From Bradyrhizobium sp. (GTDB lineage Bacteria > Pseudomonadota > Alphaproteobacteria > Rhizobiales > Xanthobacteraceae), in NCBI RefSeq assembly GCF_022844465.1, contig NZ_JALHLP010000009.1, positions 1 through 64,000 on the forward strand: a stretch of 64,000 bases of DNA, read 5' to 3'. The position numbers and the translations under genes are program-made. The notes under the pieces were generated by a model. That model had not been told where the DNA came from, searched no databases, and was given only the letters and a program-made list of their open reading frames with translations. Each line of letters opens with the position of its first letter. Positions within the stretch are counted from its first letter, which is position 1. Positions 26,210 through 34,915 of the stretch are shown piece after piece.

Positions 26210-26308
26210 TCGCCCGGCTCGACCGGGCGACCCAGTATTCCAGAGGCGGTCGTGATTGAATCGAGAAGCCGCGGCGTACTGGATGCCCCGCTTTCGCGGG
26301 GCATGACC
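26210..26308. repeat. Palindromic intergenic element, second family
   Basis: Successive hairpins: TCGCCCGG-CTCGA-CCGGGCGA at 26210-26230, an outer CCAGTA / TACTGG pair, and GCCCCG-CTTTCG-CGGGGC at 26285-26302. Located just after the long repeat and about 50 bases before the Zur-like box. Confidence 0.65.
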
Positions 26309-26358
26309 GGGGCGTTCGCAAACCCCGATCCACCGCCCCCGACGCGTGGACACCCCCG

Positions 26359-26375
26359 ATGTTATATTGTAACAT
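26359..26375 (+). promoter_or_regulatory. Zur-type operator before the zinc operon
   Basis: ATGTTATATTGTAACAT is an A/T-rich palindrome with perfect six-base arms (ATGTTA / TAACAT) in G/C-rich surroundings. It matches the general form of alphaproteobacterial Zur boxes (TGTTATA-N-TATAACA-like). It lies seven bases before the first ATG of the znu operon, where a bound repressor would block transcription or initiation when zinc is sufficient. Confidence 0.8.
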
Positions 26376-26381
26376 TCCGCC

Positions 26382-26582
26382 ATGCCCCACGCTCATTCCC
26401 ACGATCACCCCCATCACCCCGGCCACGCCCACAGCCAAGCCCACAGTCACGGCCCGGCAACCCCGCATCCGGCGCAGGCGGCACCCTGGTCGATCCTGCG
26501 CATGACGGTAGCGGCCCGGCTCGGCGCGGCGGCCGCGGTCAGCGCCGCCCTGTGGGCCGTGGTGTGGCTGGCGATGAGGTGA
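26382..26582 (+). CDS. His-rich small membrane protein, first gene of zinc operon
   Basis: A 66-residue protein. The first 30 residues carry about ten histidines (MPHAHSHDHPHHPGHAHSQA), followed by one membrane segment (GAAAAVSAALWAVVWLAM). It starts seven bases after the Zur-like box and ends two bases before znuC, so it belongs to the operon. It may hold zinc at the membrane for the transporter. No named family. The His-rich start reads like a real protein rather than chance, given the context. Confidence 0.7.
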   Translation: MPHAHSHDHPHHPGHAHSQAHSHGPATPHPAQAAPWSILRMTVAARLGAAAAVSAALWAVVWLAMR

Positions 26583-26584
26583 GC

Positions 26585-27343
26585 ATGGCCGCGCAGATCA
26601 GGTTTCGCGACGTCACGCTCGGCTACGACCGGCATCCGGCGGTGCATCATCTCGATGGCGAGGTCGCCGCCGGCGCGCTGCTGGCGGTGATCGGGCCGAA
26701 CGGCGCCGGCAAATCGACGCTGTTTCGCGGGCTCGCCGGCATCCTCAAGCCGCTGGCGGGATCGGTCGATCTCGCCGGGCTCGACATCAAGGACGTCGCC
26801 TATCTGCCGCAGAGTGTCGACATCGACCGCAGCTTCCCGATCTCGGTGTTCGATTTCGTCGGCACCGGGCTGTGGCGGAAAACCGGACTTTTCGGCGGCA
26901 TGGGCAGGCCCGCGCGCGACAGCATCACCGCCGCACTCGCCGCCGTCGGGCTCAACGGTTTCGAGAATCGCGCGATCGGCACGCTGTCCGGCGGCCAGAT
27001 GCAGCGCCTGCTGTTTGCCCGGGTGCTGCTGCAGGATTCCCGCCTGATCGTGCTCGACGAACCCTTCAACGCCATCGACGCCAAAACCGTGGCCGACCTG
27101 CTGGCGCTGGTGAAGCGCTGGCACGGCGAAGGCCGCACTGTGCTGGCGGCGCTGCACGACATGGATCTGGTGCGCAGCCATTTCCCGGAAACGCTGCTGC
27201 TGGCGCGGGGCCCAGTGGCGTGGGGTCTGACCGCGCAGGTGCTGACGGCCGAAAATCTCGCCGAGGCGCGGCGGATGTGCGAGGCGTTTGACGAGGGCGC
27301 CGCCGCCTGCGCCGTCGATCCCGTGCCGTCGCGGGCGGCCTGA
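26585..27343 (+). CDS. znuC: Zinc ABC transporter ATPase
   Basis: A 252-residue ABC ATPase. Walker A is GPNGAGKST (residues 37-45), the signature is LSGGQMQRLLFAR, Walker B is RLIVLDEPF, with the switch His in ALHDMDLV. It powers import through the permease ZnuB, whose ATG overlaps this stop (TGATG). The periplasmic receptor encoded downstream is of the AztC type, so aztA would be an equally valid name. Confidence 0.93.
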   Translation: MAAQIRFRDVTLGYDRHPAVHHLDGEVAAGALLAVIGPNGAGKSTLFRGLAGILKPLAGSVDLAGLDIKDVAYLPQSVDIDRSFPISVFDFVGTGLWRKTGLFGGMGRPARDSITAALAAVGLNGFENRAIGTLSGGQMQRLLFARVLLQDSRLIVLDEPFNAIDAKTVADLLALVKRWHGEGRTVLAALHDMDLVRSHFPETLLLARGPVAWGLTAQVLTAENLAEARRMCEAFDEGAAACAVDPVPSRAA

Positions 27344-28212
27344 TGCTGTACGACGCGCTGATCGCGCCGTTTGCCGAATTCGAGTTCATGCGCCGGGCGC
27401 TCGCGGCCGTGATCGCGCTCTCGCTCGGCGGCGCGCCGATTGGCGTGTTCCTGATGCTGCGGCGGATGAGTCTCGTCGGCGACGCCATGGCGCACGCGAT
27501 CCTGCCGGGGGCGGCGATCGGCTTCCTCATCTCCGGGCTCAATCTGTTCGCGATGACAACAGGCGGATTGATCGCCGGCTTTGCCGTCGCCATGCTCGCC
27601 GGCGTGGTGGCGCGCACCACCGAAATCAAGGAGGACGCTTCGCTCGCCACCTTCTATCTGGCGTCGCTGGCGCTCGGCGTCACCATCGTCTCCATCAAGG
27701 GCACCAACATCGATCTGCTGCACGTGCTGTTCGGCAACATCCTGGCGATGGACGACCAGACGCTCTTGGTGATCGCCTTCAACGCCACCGTCACGCTGCT
27801 CGCGATGGCGGTGATCTACCGGCCGCTGGTGATCGAATGCGTCGATCCGGTTTTCCTGCGCACGGTCTCGCGCGCCGGCGCGCCCGCGCATCTGGCGTTC
27901 CTGGCGCTGGTGGTGATCAACCTCGTCAACGGCTTTCACGCGCTCGGCACGCTGCTCGGCGTCGGGCTGATGATCCTGCCCGCCGGCATCGCGCGGTTCT
28001 GGTCGCGCGACATCACCGGCATGATCTGCATCGCGGTCGCAAGCGCTGTCGTTTCGGGCTACGCCGGGCTGGTGCTGTCGTTCCAGGCCGGCATTCCCTC
28101 GGGCCCCGCGATCATCCTGGTCGCGGCGGCGCTATATGCGGTTTCGGTGTTGTTCGGCCCTGTCAGCGGCCTGGTCCGGCAGATGTTTCCGGGCCGCCAT
28201 CTCGAGGCATGA
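27343..28212 (+). CDS. znuB: Zinc ABC transporter permease
   Basis: A 289-residue inner-membrane protein of the ABC-3 family (zinc/manganese permeases) with about eight membrane segments: RRALAAVIALSLGGAPIGVF, MSLVGDAMAHAILPGAAIGF (the family's conserved loop), and GTNIDLLHVLFGNILAMDDQ. It overlaps znuC by TGATG and the receptor gene by ATGA, so the three are translationally coupled. Confidence 0.93.
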   Translation: MLYDALIAPFAEFEFMRRALAAVIALSLGGAPIGVFLMLRRMSLVGDAMAHAILPGAAIGFLISGLNLFAMTTGGLIAGFAVAMLAGVVARTTEIKEDASLATFYLASLALGVTIVSIKGTNIDLLHVLFGNILAMDDQTLLVIAFNATVTLLAMAVIYRPLVIECVDPVFLRTVSRAGAPAHLAFLALVVINLVNGFHALGTLLGVGLMILPAGIARFWSRDITGMICIAVASAVVSGYAGLVLSFQAGIPSGPAIILVAAALYAVSVLFGPVSGLVRQMFPGRHLEA

Positions 28213-29087
28213 CCATGAAACGATGTTTGTTCCTGATCTGTGTCGCCCTGGTCGCGGCCGCGGCTCCGGCCCGCGCCGCCGATCGGCTCAACGTCGTCGC
28301 CAGCTTCTCGATCCTTGCCGATTTCGTCCGCCATGTCGGCGGCGAGCGCGTCAACGTCACCGCGCTGGTCGGTCCCGACGGCGACGCGCACGTCTATGCG
28401 CCGTCGCCGGCCGACGCCAGGCGGATCGCGGATGCCAGGCTCGTCGTCGTCAATGGTCTCGGTTTTGAAGGCTGGCTGCCGCGGCTGGTGAAGTCCGCCG
28501 GCGGCAAGCCCGCCATCGTGACCGCGACCTCGGGCATTGCGCCGCTCAAGCGCGGCTCGGGCGCCGATCCGCACGCCTGGCAATCGGTGGCCAATGCGCG
28601 GATCTATGTTGCCAATATCCGCGATGCGCTGGCGGCGGCCGATCCCGCCAATGCCGAAGCCTTCAGGTCCAATGCGCGCAACTATCTGGCCGAACTCGAC
28701 GCGCTCGAGCGCGACGTGCGCGAGGCGGTGGCGCGAATCCCGGAAAGCCGCCGCAAGGTGATTTCTACCCATGACGCCTTCGGCTATTTCGCCGCGGCCT
28801 ATGGCGTCCAGTTCATCGCGCCGGTCGGCGTCTCCACCGAATCCGAGGCCAGCGCCCGCGACGTGGCGGCGATCATCACCCAGATCAGGACCGCGAAAAT
28901 CCCGGCGGTCTTCCTCGAGAACGTCAGCGACGCCAGGCTGATCCGCCGGATCGCAGCCGAGACCGGGGCCAGGGTCGGCGGCACGCTCTATTCGGACAGC
29001 CTGACGGCCGAAAAGGGCGATTCTCCCACTTACATTGCGATGGTCAGGCACAATATAAAGGCCCTGACCAGCGCGCTCAGCCAATAG
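28209..29087 (+). CDS. znuA: Zinc ABC transporter periplasmic receptor (AztC-like)
   Basis: A 292-residue receptor of the cluster A-I metal-binding family with a Sec signal ending at PARAAD. Metal ligands are His61 (DGDAHVYAPSP), His122 (DPHAW), His188 (STHDAFGYF) and Asp263 (LYSDSL), the 3-His/1-Asp set described for AztC. The His-rich loop found in E. coli ZnuA is missing. ATG 28209 overlaps the permease stop; a second in-frame ATG lies two codons on. It delivers Zn2+ to ZnuB. Confidence 0.92.
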   Translation: MTMKRCLFLICVALVAAAAPARAADRLNVVASFSILADFVRHVGGERVNVTALVGPDGDAHVYAPSPADARRIADARLVVVNGLGFEGWLPRLVKSAGGKPAIVTATSGIAPLKRGSGADPHAWQSVANARIYVANIRDALAAADPANAEAFRSNARNYLAELDALERDVREAVARIPESRRKVISTHDAFGYFAAAYGVQFIAPVGVSTESEASARDVAAIITQIRTAKIPAVFLENVSDARLIRRIAAETGARVGGTLYSDSLTAEKGDSPTYIAMVRHNIKALTSALSQ

Positions 29088-29156
29088 GGCAGGGGCCTCC
29101 CTGCCATGCGCGCGAGCACGATCATGCTCACCTCGAGCGACCGCTCCGGAGTTGCC

Positions 29157-30209
29157 ATGCCAGATCTGACGTCCCAAAGGATTCCCGTAACCGTGCTGAC
29201 GGGCTATCTCGGCGCCGGCAAGACCACGCTGCTCAACCGCATCCTGTCGGAGAACCACGGCAAGAAATACGCCGTGATCGTCAATGAGTTCGGTGAGATC
29301 GGCATCGACAACGACCTCATCATCGGCGCCGACGAAGAAGTGTTCGAGATGAACAATGGCTGCGTCTGCTGCACCGTGCGCGGCGACCTCGTGCGCATCA
29401 TGGAAGGGCTGATGAAGCGCAAGGGAAAGTTCGACGCCATCATCGTCGAGACCACGGGTCTCGCCGATCCGGCGCCGGTGGCGCAAACCTTTTTTGTCGA
29501 CGAGGACGTCCAGAAGAACGCCCGGCTCGACGCGGTCGTCACCGTCGCCGACGCGAAGTGGCTGAGCGACCGCCTGAAGGACGCGCCCGAGGCCAAGAAC
29601 CAGATCGCGTTTGCCGATGTGATCGTGCTGAACAAGACCGATCTGGTTTCCAAGGCCGAACTGGCCGAGGTCGAAGCCCGGATCCGCGGCATCAATCCCT
29701 ATGCCACGCTGCACCGCACCGAGCGCTGCCAGGTCGCGCTGTCGGACGTGCTGGAGCGGGGCGCGTTCGATCTCGACCGCATCCTTGAGATCGAACCGGA
29801 ATTCCTCGACGCCGGCGACGGACATGACCACGCTCATGACCACCACGGCCACGACCATCATCACGACCACGCTGGCCATGGTCACGGCGGCCTCAAGCAC
29901 TATCACGACGAGGAGATGCAATCGCTGTCGCTGCGCTCGGACAAGCCGCTCGACCCGACCAAATTCATGCCCTGGCTGCAGAACCTGGTTGCCACCGAGG
30001 GGCAGAAAATCCTGCGCTCGAAGGGCATCCTCGCCTTCACCGGCGATGACGACCGTTACGTGTTCCAGGGCGTCCACATGATGCTCGAGGGCGACCATCA
30101 GCGCAAATGGAAGGACGGCGAGCGGCGCGAAAGCCGCGTCGTCTTCATCGGTCGCGAATTGCCGCAGCAGGCGATCCGCGACGGCTTCGAAAGCTGTATC
30201 ACGACGTGA
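29157..30209 (+). CDS. COG0523 (CobW/ZNG1-type) GTPase, zinc-linked
   Basis: A 350-residue GTPase of the CobW/HypB_UreG family. Walker A is GYLGAGKTTLL (residues 17-27), the metal motif CVCC at 69-72 (NGCVCCTVRGD), NKTD for guanine recognition, and a long His-rich loop (about residues 223-246) before the CobW C-terminal domain. GGAG precedes the ATG at 29157. Standing behind a Zur box and znuCBA, it is most likely a zinc metallochaperone used in zinc shortage, not a cobalamin protein. It overlaps the next gene by TGATG. Confidence 0.9.
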   Translation: MPDLTSQRIPVTVLTGYLGAGKTTLLNRILSENHGKKYAVIVNEFGEIGIDNDLIIGADEEVFEMNNGCVCCTVRGDLVRIMEGLMKRKGKFDAIIVETTGLADPAPVAQTFFVDEDVQKNARLDAVVTVADAKWLSDRLKDAPEAKNQIAFADVIVLNKTDLVSKAELAEVEARIRGINPYATLHRTERCQVALSDVLERGAFDLDRILEIEPEFLDAGDGHDHAHDHHGHDHHHDHAGHGHGGLKHYHDEEMQSLSLRSDKPLDPTKFMPWLQNLVATEGQKILRSKGILAFTGDDDRYVFQGVHMMLEGDHQRKWKDGERRESRVVFIGRELPQQAIRDGFESCITT

Positions 30210-31225
30210 TGAAGCAGTTCGACACCGGCGAAGGGGCCTCCATCGCTTCCATCACCGAGCGGGTGCGGGCGTTGCCGGTCAGTTTGCCCGCGACCTCGAT
30301 TCATTTCCTCGGCGATACCGCGGTGTTCGTCGGCGCCGAGGAAAACGCGGCGTTGATCGATGAAGCGGGCGAGGTGTCCACCGTTGCCATGCACGGCGGC
30401 GCGATCCTGTGCGCGGCGTCCGACGGCAGGCGTGTCGTTACCGGCGGCGACGACGGCAGGCTGGTCGCGCTGGACGCCGCCGGTGCGGTGAGGGTGCTCG
30501 CGACCGATCCGAAGCGGCGCTGGATCGACAATGTCGCGCTGCATCCCGAGGGCGCGGTGGCGTGGTCGGCGGGCAAGACAGCGTTCGTGGCCGGCGGCAG
30601 GGGCGAGGAGAAAACCTTCGAGGCGCCGACCACCGTCGGCGGGCTGGCGTTCGCGCCGAAGGGATTGCGCGTGGCGGTCGCCCATTACAACGGCGTGACG
30701 TTGTGGTTTCCCAACATGGCGGCCAAGCCGGAATTCCTGGAATGGGCCGGCTCGCATCTTGCCGTCACCTTCAGCCCGGACAACAAGTTCGTTGTCACCG
30801 CGATGCACGAGCCGGCGATGCACGGCTGGCGGCTCGCCGATGCCAGGCACATGCGGATGAGCGGCTATCCCGGCCGCGTCCGCTCGATGTCCTGGAGCGC
30901 GGGCGGCAAGGGGCTCGCCACCTCCGGCGCCGATAGCGTCATCATCTGGCCGTTCACCAGCAAGGACGGTCCGATGGGCAAGGAGCCGGCGATGCTGGCG
31001 CCGCTGCAGGCGCGGGTCTCGATGGTGGCCTGTCATCCCCGGCAGGACATCCTGGCCGCCGGCTACAGCGACGGCACGGTGCTGATGGTGCGGCTCGAAG
31101 ACGGCGCGGAAATCCTGGTGCGCCGAAATTCGGGCGCGCCGGTCTCGGCGCTGGCCTGGAACGCCAGGGGTACGCTGCTGGCCTTCGGCGCCGAAGACGG
31201 CGATGCCGGGATCGTGGCGCTGTAG
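30209..31225 (+). CDS. WD40 beta-propeller protein of the zinc operon
   Basis: A 338-residue protein with several WD40-like blades (VVTGGDDGRLVALDAAG, GLRVAVAHYNGVTLWFPNMA, GLATSGADSVIIWPF, ILAAGYSDGTVLMVRLEDGA). It has no signal peptide, so it is cytoplasmic, unlike the exported propeller zinc chaperone AztD. Its ATG overlaps the stop of the GTPase gene, which implies joint production and perhaps direct contact as a scaffold. Function is not established. Confidence 0.82.
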   Translation: MKQFDTGEGASIASITERVRALPVSLPATSIHFLGDTAVFVGAEENAALIDEAGEVSTVAMHGGAILCAASDGRRVVTGGDDGRLVALDAAGAVRVLATDPKRRWIDNVALHPEGAVAWSAGKTAFVAGGRGEEKTFEAPTTVGGLAFAPKGLRVAVAHYNGVTLWFPNMAAKPEFLEWAGSHLAVTFSPDNKFVVTAMHEPAMHGWRLADARHMRMSGYPGRVRSMSWSAGGKGLATSGADSVIIWPFTSKDGPMGKEPAMLAPLQARVSMVACHPRQDILAAGYSDGTVLMVRLEDGAEILVRRNSGAPVSALAWNARGTLLAFGAEDGDAGIVAL

Positions 31226-31317
31226 CGCCCGCATCAGCGCTTTACACCCGTGTTGCGCTTGGAACCTTGCGGCTTGCTGGCCGTTGACCTTGCGAGCAAT
31301 TTCGTGGGGCGAATGCC

Positions 31318-31653
31318 ATGTCAGCCGATCACAGCAAGCGAAACTACCGATGGGATATGCTGATGGCGTCCGCGCTGATCGCGCTCGGGCTGGTTATTTC
31401 GGCGCTTTCGCTGTCAAAAATCAGCGCCCAGGACACCCAGCGATTCGCTCAGGCGACGCAGCCGCTGCAGTCCACGCCGGGTGCGGAAACAAAACCGTCC
31501 GCTCCGGCGGAGCCGGTCACGACAGGCACCCGGCCGTCGGACGTTGCGCCCGAGCCGGCCCGTCCCGACGCCGAGGCGCAGAAGGCCGGCGCGCAGCCCG
31601 CGCTTCCGCCGGCGCCCGCGGAGAAGATCGCGCCGCCGATGCCGCAGCGATAA
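31318..31653 (+). CDS. Hypothetical membrane-anchored Pro/Ala-rich protein
   Basis: A 111-residue protein: a charged N-terminus (MSADHSKRNYRWD), one membrane segment (MLMASALIALGLVISALSL) and a Pro/Ala/Glu-rich tail likely to extend into the periplasm. It stands alone between the zinc operon and the branched-chain-type transporter. No family is recognised. Confidence 0.6.
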   Translation: MSADHSKRNYRWDMLMASALIALGLVISALSLSKISAQDTQRFAQATQPLQSTPGAETKPSAPAEPVTTGTRPSDVAPEPARPDAEAQKAGAQPALPPAPAEKIAPPMPQR

Positions 31654-31786
31654 TCACGCGTCAATTTGTCAACGCGGGGCTTCCCGCGTTGGCTCCGAAC
31701 GGCTTGTATTGATCCCCATCTAGCGGTTAGGCTTGCGGCAACAAGCGCCGGCAGGTCAGGCAACGGCCGGCAGGATAGGGGGGACG

Positions 31787-33031
31787 ATGAAACGCAGGAC
31801 ATTTCTCGGCGGCGCCATGGCGGTTGCCGTGGCCGGACACGGTTCGCGCGCCCTGGCGCAGCAGCCGCCGATCAAGATCGGCATGTCGATGGCGCAGACC
31901 GGCGGCCTCGCCGGCGGCGGCAAGGCGTCGCAGCTCGGCATCGAGATCTGGCGCGACGACATCAACGCCAAGGGTGGGTTGCTCGGCCGCAAGGTGGAGC
32001 TCATCGTCTATGACGACAAGTCGAGCGCCTCCGAGACGCCGGCGATCTACGCCAAGCTCGTCGACGTCGACAAGGTCGATCTCTTGTTCGCGCCCTACGC
32101 CACCGTGCCGACCGCGCCGCTGATGCCGTTCGTGAAGCAGCGCGGCCTGCTGCTGATGGGAAACTTCTCGTTCCAGGTCAACAGCAAGGTCGGCCACGAC
32201 ATGTGGTTCAACAACGCGCCATGGGGCCCGGCCGACAGCTGGGCGTCCTCGTTTCTCGATCTCGGCCAGAAGGCCGGCGGCAAGACCCTGGCGCTGCTCT
32301 CGGCCGACCAGGAATTTGCCCAGAACCTGGTGCTGACGGCAAGGGAAGTTGCCAAGAAGCGCAACATGCCGGTCGTCTTCGACCAGAACTATCCGCCGAA
32401 CACGGTGGAGTTCTCCTCGATCATCCGTGCGCTCAAGGCGGCCAAGCCCGACATCGTCTATGTCTCGTCCTATCCGCCGGACTCGGCCGGGATCCTGCGG
32501 GCCGTGAACGAGATCGGTATCGGCGACAACGTCAAGATTTTCGGCGGCGGCATGGTCGGACTGCAGTTCGCGGCCGTGATGTCGAACCTCGGATCCCTGC
32601 TCAACGGCGTCGTTAACTACAACACCTGGCTGCCCGAACCCAGCATGTACCACGAAGGCACCAAGGCGTTTTTTGACGTTTACACCAAACGCGCCGTGGA
32701 GGCGAAAGTCGATCCGCTGGGTTACTATCTGGCGCCGTTCGGCTACGCGATGGGGCAAATGGTCGAGGCGGCGGTCATTGCCACCAAGTCGCTCGACCAG
32801 AAGGGGCTCGCCAAGTATCTGCGCGACAATGAGCACAAAACCATCGTCGGCCCGATCGCGTTCTCGGCGGACGGCGAGCGCAAGGAATCGGCAACCGTGC
32901 AGGCCCAGTTCCGCGGCGTGGTCGACAAGGACGTCGAGCAGTTCCGCTCCTCCGGCAAGCAGGTGATCCTGTTCCCCGAGAAAATGAAGACCGGGAATCT
33001 CATCAGTCCCTTCGAGGCTGCCCGCAAATAG
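31787..33031 (+). CDS. Branched-chain-amino-acid-type ABC receptor (LivK-like)
   Basis: A 414-residue periplasmic receptor with a signal peptide (MKRRTFLGGAMAVAVAGHGS, ending ALAQQ). The mature start IKIGMSMAQTGGLAGGGKAS and GIEIWRDDINAKGGLLGRKV are the Peripla_BP_6 hallmark shared by receptors for leucine, urea, short amides and aromatic acids. GGGGGGA precedes the ATG at 31787. First gene of a five-gene transporter (SBP, two permeases, two ATPases). The substrate cannot be fixed from sequence. Confidence 0.9.
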   Translation: MKRRTFLGGAMAVAVAGHGSRALAQQPPIKIGMSMAQTGGLAGGGKASQLGIEIWRDDINAKGGLLGRKVELIVYDDKSSASETPAIYAKLVDVDKVDLLFAPYATVPTAPLMPFVKQRGLLLMGNFSFQVNSKVGHDMWFNNAPWGPADSWASSFLDLGQKAGGKTLALLSADQEFAQNLVLTAREVAKKRNMPVVFDQNYPPNTVEFSSIIRALKAAKPDIVYVSSYPPDSAGILRAVNEIGIGDNVKIFGGGMVGLQFAAVMSNLGSLLNGVVNYNTWLPEPSMYHEGTKAFFDVYTKRAVEAKVDPLGYYLAPFGYAMGQMVEAAVIATKSLDQKGLAKYLRDNEHKTIVGPIAFSADGERKESATVQAQFRGVVDKDVEQFRSSGKQVILFPEKMKTGNLISPFEAARK

Positions 33032-33077
33032 GCGCGCGGCTTTTTCTGGTTCGAGAAAAGGCCAGGGGGGACCAGAC

Positions 33078-33953
33078 GTGTTTTCGATGGACCTGCTGCT
33101 TGGAGCGGTGGTGTTGGGGGTGCTGCTCGGCTGCTTCTATGCCGCCGTCAGCGTCGGGCTTTCGATTTCGTTCGGATTGCTCGACGTGCCCCACGTCGCC
33201 CATCCGGCCTTCCTGGTGCTCGCCTCCTACGGCGTCTACCAGCTCAACGAGACCTACGACATCGATCCGCTGCTGGCCGGGCTCGCCATCACGCCGCTGT
33301 TCTTCCTGTTCGGCCTGCTCGCCTATCGCGTCTATTACGAGACCTTCGAAAAGCGCGGCACCGACGCCGGCGTCCGCGGCATCGCGTTTTTCTTCGGCAT
33401 CGCCTTCATCATCGAGGTGCTGATCATCCTCCAGTTCGGCGTCGACCAGCGCTCGGTCACGGCGACCTATATCGGCAAGGCCTGGCGGTTCGGCGAGTAC
33501 CGGATACCGATCCGGCAACTGGTCGCGTTCGCTGTCGCGCTGGCGCTGACGATCCTGCTCGCGGTTTACCTGTCGAAGACCTTCATGGGCCGCGCCATCC
33601 GCGCCGTCGCCCAGGATGAGGAGGCGTTGCGGCTGATGGGCGCCAATCCGGTCCGCATCAAGCAATTCGCCTTCGGCATCGCCACCGCCGTGCTCGGGAT
33701 CGCCGGCGCGCTGCTGATCATCGTGGCGCCGGTGGAGCCGACCCTCGACCGCGCCTATATCGGCCGGACATTCTGCGTCGTGGTGATGGCCGGGCTCGGC
33801 AGCATCAGCGGCACGCTGATTGCAGCCATCATTCTCGGCGTCGCCGAATCCATCGTCTTGACGCTGTTCGGCGCCTCCTGGGCGCCGGCGATCTCGTTCG
33901 CGATGCTGCTCGTGGTCCTTGCCGTGCGGCCGCAAGGTCTGTTCGGCCGATGA
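33078..33953 (+). CDS. livH: Branched-chain-type ABC permease (LivH-like)
   Basis: A 291-residue inner-membrane permease with about eight segments. Family motifs are FYAAVSVGLSISFGLLDVPH at the start and GRAIRAVAQDEEALRLMGAN, the ATPase-contact loop. The GTG at 33078 has AGGGGGG seven bases upstream, better than the ATG at 33087. It overlaps the next permease by ATGA. Confidence 0.93.
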   Translation: MFSMDLLLGAVVLGVLLGCFYAAVSVGLSISFGLLDVPHVAHPAFLVLASYGVYQLNETYDIDPLLAGLAITPLFFLFGLLAYRVYYETFEKRGTDAGVRGIAFFFGIAFIIEVLIILQFGVDQRSVTATYIGKAWRFGEYRIPIRQLVAFAVALALTILLAVYLSKTFMGRAIRAVAQDEEALRLMGANPVRIKQFAFGIATAVLGIAGALLIIVAPVEPTLDRAYIGRTFCVVVMAGLGSISGTLIAAIILGVAESIVLTLFGASWAPAISFAMLLVVLAVRPQGLFGR

Positions 33954-34915
33954 GCAACCGCCGCCACAACATCGCGTTCTGGGCCGGCGTGGCCGTATTT
34001 CTCGTCGCCGTGCTGGCGATGACGCAAATCGTCCGCAACGAATACCCGTTTTTCGCCGGCTACGTGATCCTGCAGTTCATCGCGCTCGCGGTCGCCTGGA
34101 GCATCCTCGGCGGCTATGCCGGTTACGTCAATTTCGGAACCAACGCTTTTTTCGGCGTCGGCGTCTATACGGCGGTGGCGCTGTTCAAGGCGACGGGTGC
34201 GCCGCTGGTGGTGCAGATCGCCGCCGCCGCGGTCGTCGGCATGCTGCTCGGTTTTGCGGTCGGCCTCCTCACCTTACGGATGCGCGGCATCTTCTTCTCG
34301 ATCGCGACGATCGCGGTCGCCATCATCATCGAAACCTTCGTGATGAACTGGCGGTTTGTCGGCGGCGCGGCCGGCATCCAGTTGCAGCGGCCGGCGGTGA
34401 TGGCGCCGTTCGACAGCTATGTGAAGATGCTGTTCTTCGTGCAGGCGATCCTGGTGGTCATTGCCGTTGCGGTCGCCCGCTACATCCAGAACTCCAGGAT
34501 CGGCCGCGGCCTGCAGGCGCTCAGGGACGATGAACTGGCCGCCGAATGCACTGGGGTGCCGACCCTGAAACTGAAGCTGGTGGCCTGCATGATATCCGGC
34601 GCGCTGATCTCGGCCGCCGGCGCGCCCGCCGCCATGTACCTGCAATATGCCGATCCGTCCTCGGCGTTCAACCTGAGCTACTCGGTTTCGGCGCTGGCGA
34701 TGTCGCTGATCGGCGGAACCGCGCACTGGATCGGCCCGGTACTCGGCGCCATCCTGCTCGGCTCGACGCAGCAACTGCTGTCGGTCACCATCTCGTCGGA
34801 AGTCAACGTACTGGTGCTCGGCATCATGCTGGTGCTGTTCGTGGTCGGCGCACCCAAGGGCATTATCGGGCTGTTGCGGCCGCGCTATCGCCTGCGCGCC
34901 GGAGGCAAGCCATGA
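33950..34915 (+). CDS. livM: Branched-chain-type ABC permease (LivM-like)
   Basis: A 321-residue inner-membrane permease: about nine membrane segments, SILGGYAGYVNFGTNAFFGV and RGIFFSIATIAVAIIIETFV as family motifs, and the coupling loop IGRGLQALRDDELAAECTGV. It partners the LivH-like permease. Its start overlaps the previous stop and its stop overlaps the next ATG, so it is tightly coupled in the operon. Confidence 0.93.
   Translation: MSNRRHNIAFWAGVAVFLVAVLAMTQIVRNEYPFFAGYVILQFIALAVAWSILGGYAGYVNFGTNAFFGVGVYTAVALFKATGAPLVVQIAAAAVVGMLLGFAVGLLTLRMRGIFFSIATIAVAIIIETFVMNWRFVGGAAGIQLQRPAVMAPFDSYVKMLFFVQAILVVIAVAVARYIQNSRIGRGLQALRDDELAAECTGVPTLKLKLVACMISGALISAAGAPAAMYLQYADPSSAFNLSYSVSALAMSLIGGTAHWIGPVLGAILLGSTQQLLSVTISSEVNVLVLGIMLVLFVVGAPKGIIGLLRPRYRLRAGGKP

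Noticed and set aside
25901..26380. N-terminal extension of znuC through the repeat region
   Set aside because: The frame is open but the sequence is repeat-derived; the ATG at 26585 starts the conserved ATPase and overlaps properly with operon spacing.
28059..30098. 679-codon minus-strand open frame
   Set aside because: Antisense shadow of znuB, znuA and the COG0523 gene.
29157..30209. CobW acting in cobalamin synthesis
   Set aside because: No cob genes are nearby; the Zur box and znu genes point to zinc.
30209..31225. AztD periplasmic zinc chaperone
   Set aside because: The protein is a propeller in a zinc operon but lacks a signal peptide and the His-rich N-terminus, so that name is not supported.
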